60,000 bases of DNA from Membranipora membranacea. Lineage: Eukaryota; Bryozoa; Gymnolaemata; Cheilostomatida; Membraniporidae. Positions within the stretch are counted from its first letter, which is position 1; the number at the start of each line of letters is the position of its first letter. The position numbers and the translations under genes were made by a program. The DNA is taken from contig OU612069.1 of assembly GCA_914767715.1 (NCBI GenBank), positions 16,677,387 through 16,737,386 of the forward strand. Direction: 5' to 3'. The notes under the pieces were generated by a model, which did not search any database, was not told the DNA's origin, and saw only the letters and a list, made by a program, of their open reading frames with translations. Below, one piece after another: positions 59,755-60,000 of the stretch.

Positions 59755-60000
59755 TCAAGTTTGATAGTCAGTGATTTTTGGTGAAAACTGTTTACAATAA
59801 ATATTGCCAGCAAAAACCACAATCCCACTTGAATGTGTTACCCAGTATGAGTAGTCAGCCTCAGATGTCTGATATATCAATCTATTTCTGTTACTTCCTG
59901 GTAAGGTACTATTATTCTGGATCTCAGATTTGTAAACTGTCAAGTACACTGTGGTAATTAAAAACCAACGCTAGTGCCAAATAAAATAACATCACGATAA
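59755..60000. other. Window edge, nothing certain
   Basis: A 64-codon minus-strand open frame (59755-59949) resembles no family I know and has no clear splice partners, so I leave it uncalled. Confidence 0.3.

Noticed and set aside
1-60000. CRISPR array, prokaryotic operons, ribosome binding sites
   Set aside because: The window is clearly animal nuclear DNA. The regular 132-base repeats are coding TPR units and the 20-base units are satellite; neither has the spacer pattern of CRISPR.

Overview
The window is nuclear DNA of an invertebrate animal. The genes have many small exons with GT/AG introns of 0.2-2.6 kb. Extracellular PAN, C-type lectin and fucolectin-type domains sit on phase-1 exons. 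The DNA is AT-rich and packed with non-LTR retrotransposons, hAT remnants, tRNA-headed SINE-like pieces and foldback elements. I cannot name the phylum from sequence alone.

Layout. 1-2.4 kb: repeat-rich flank with a truncated element, a foldback hairpin and a short GGCCAAGTTT satellite. 2.4-8.6 kb (minus): a large two-exon gene coding for a nucleotidyltransferase-like domain, a long array of 44-residue TPR units and a C-terminal membrane anchor. 8.6-19.6 kb: no gene recognised; it holds a U2-snRNA-like stretch, a SINE, a direct duplication of about 1.0 kb and a hAT transposase remnant. 19.6-25.4 kb: an inverted-repeat element and a decayed LINE split by a nested insertion. 24.5-33.3 kb: a very large imperfect palindrome whose arms each carry LINE 3' end, satellite, TPR-gene 3' flank and TPR-gene 3' end, around a 2.6 kb spacer with a hAT-type MITE. 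34.2-40.3 kb (minus): an eight-exon secreted protein in which a C-type lectin domain is nested inside a fucolectin-type domain. 41.7-44.4 kb (plus): a broken paralogue of the nucleotidyltransferase-TPR gene that has lost the enzyme domain. 45.6 kb: a PAN exon remnant. 46.4-54.5 kb (minus): a complete twelve-exon PCID2 orthologue (TREX-2 mRNA export factor). 55-60 kb: foldbacks and a second LINE fragment, with no gene recognised.

How the parts relate. PCID2 is an ordinary housekeeping gene. The nucleotidyltransferase-TPR gene is one member of a locally expanding family: one apparently intact copy, one pseudogene and two 3'-end fragments within 44 kb. The 3' end of that gene travels with the same flanking DNA and satellite, so it looks like part of a mobile or segmentally duplicated module. 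The lectin gene shows exon-phase evidence of domain shuffling. All exon joins below were worked out by hand from splice sites, reading phase and family similarity; no transcript or database search was available.
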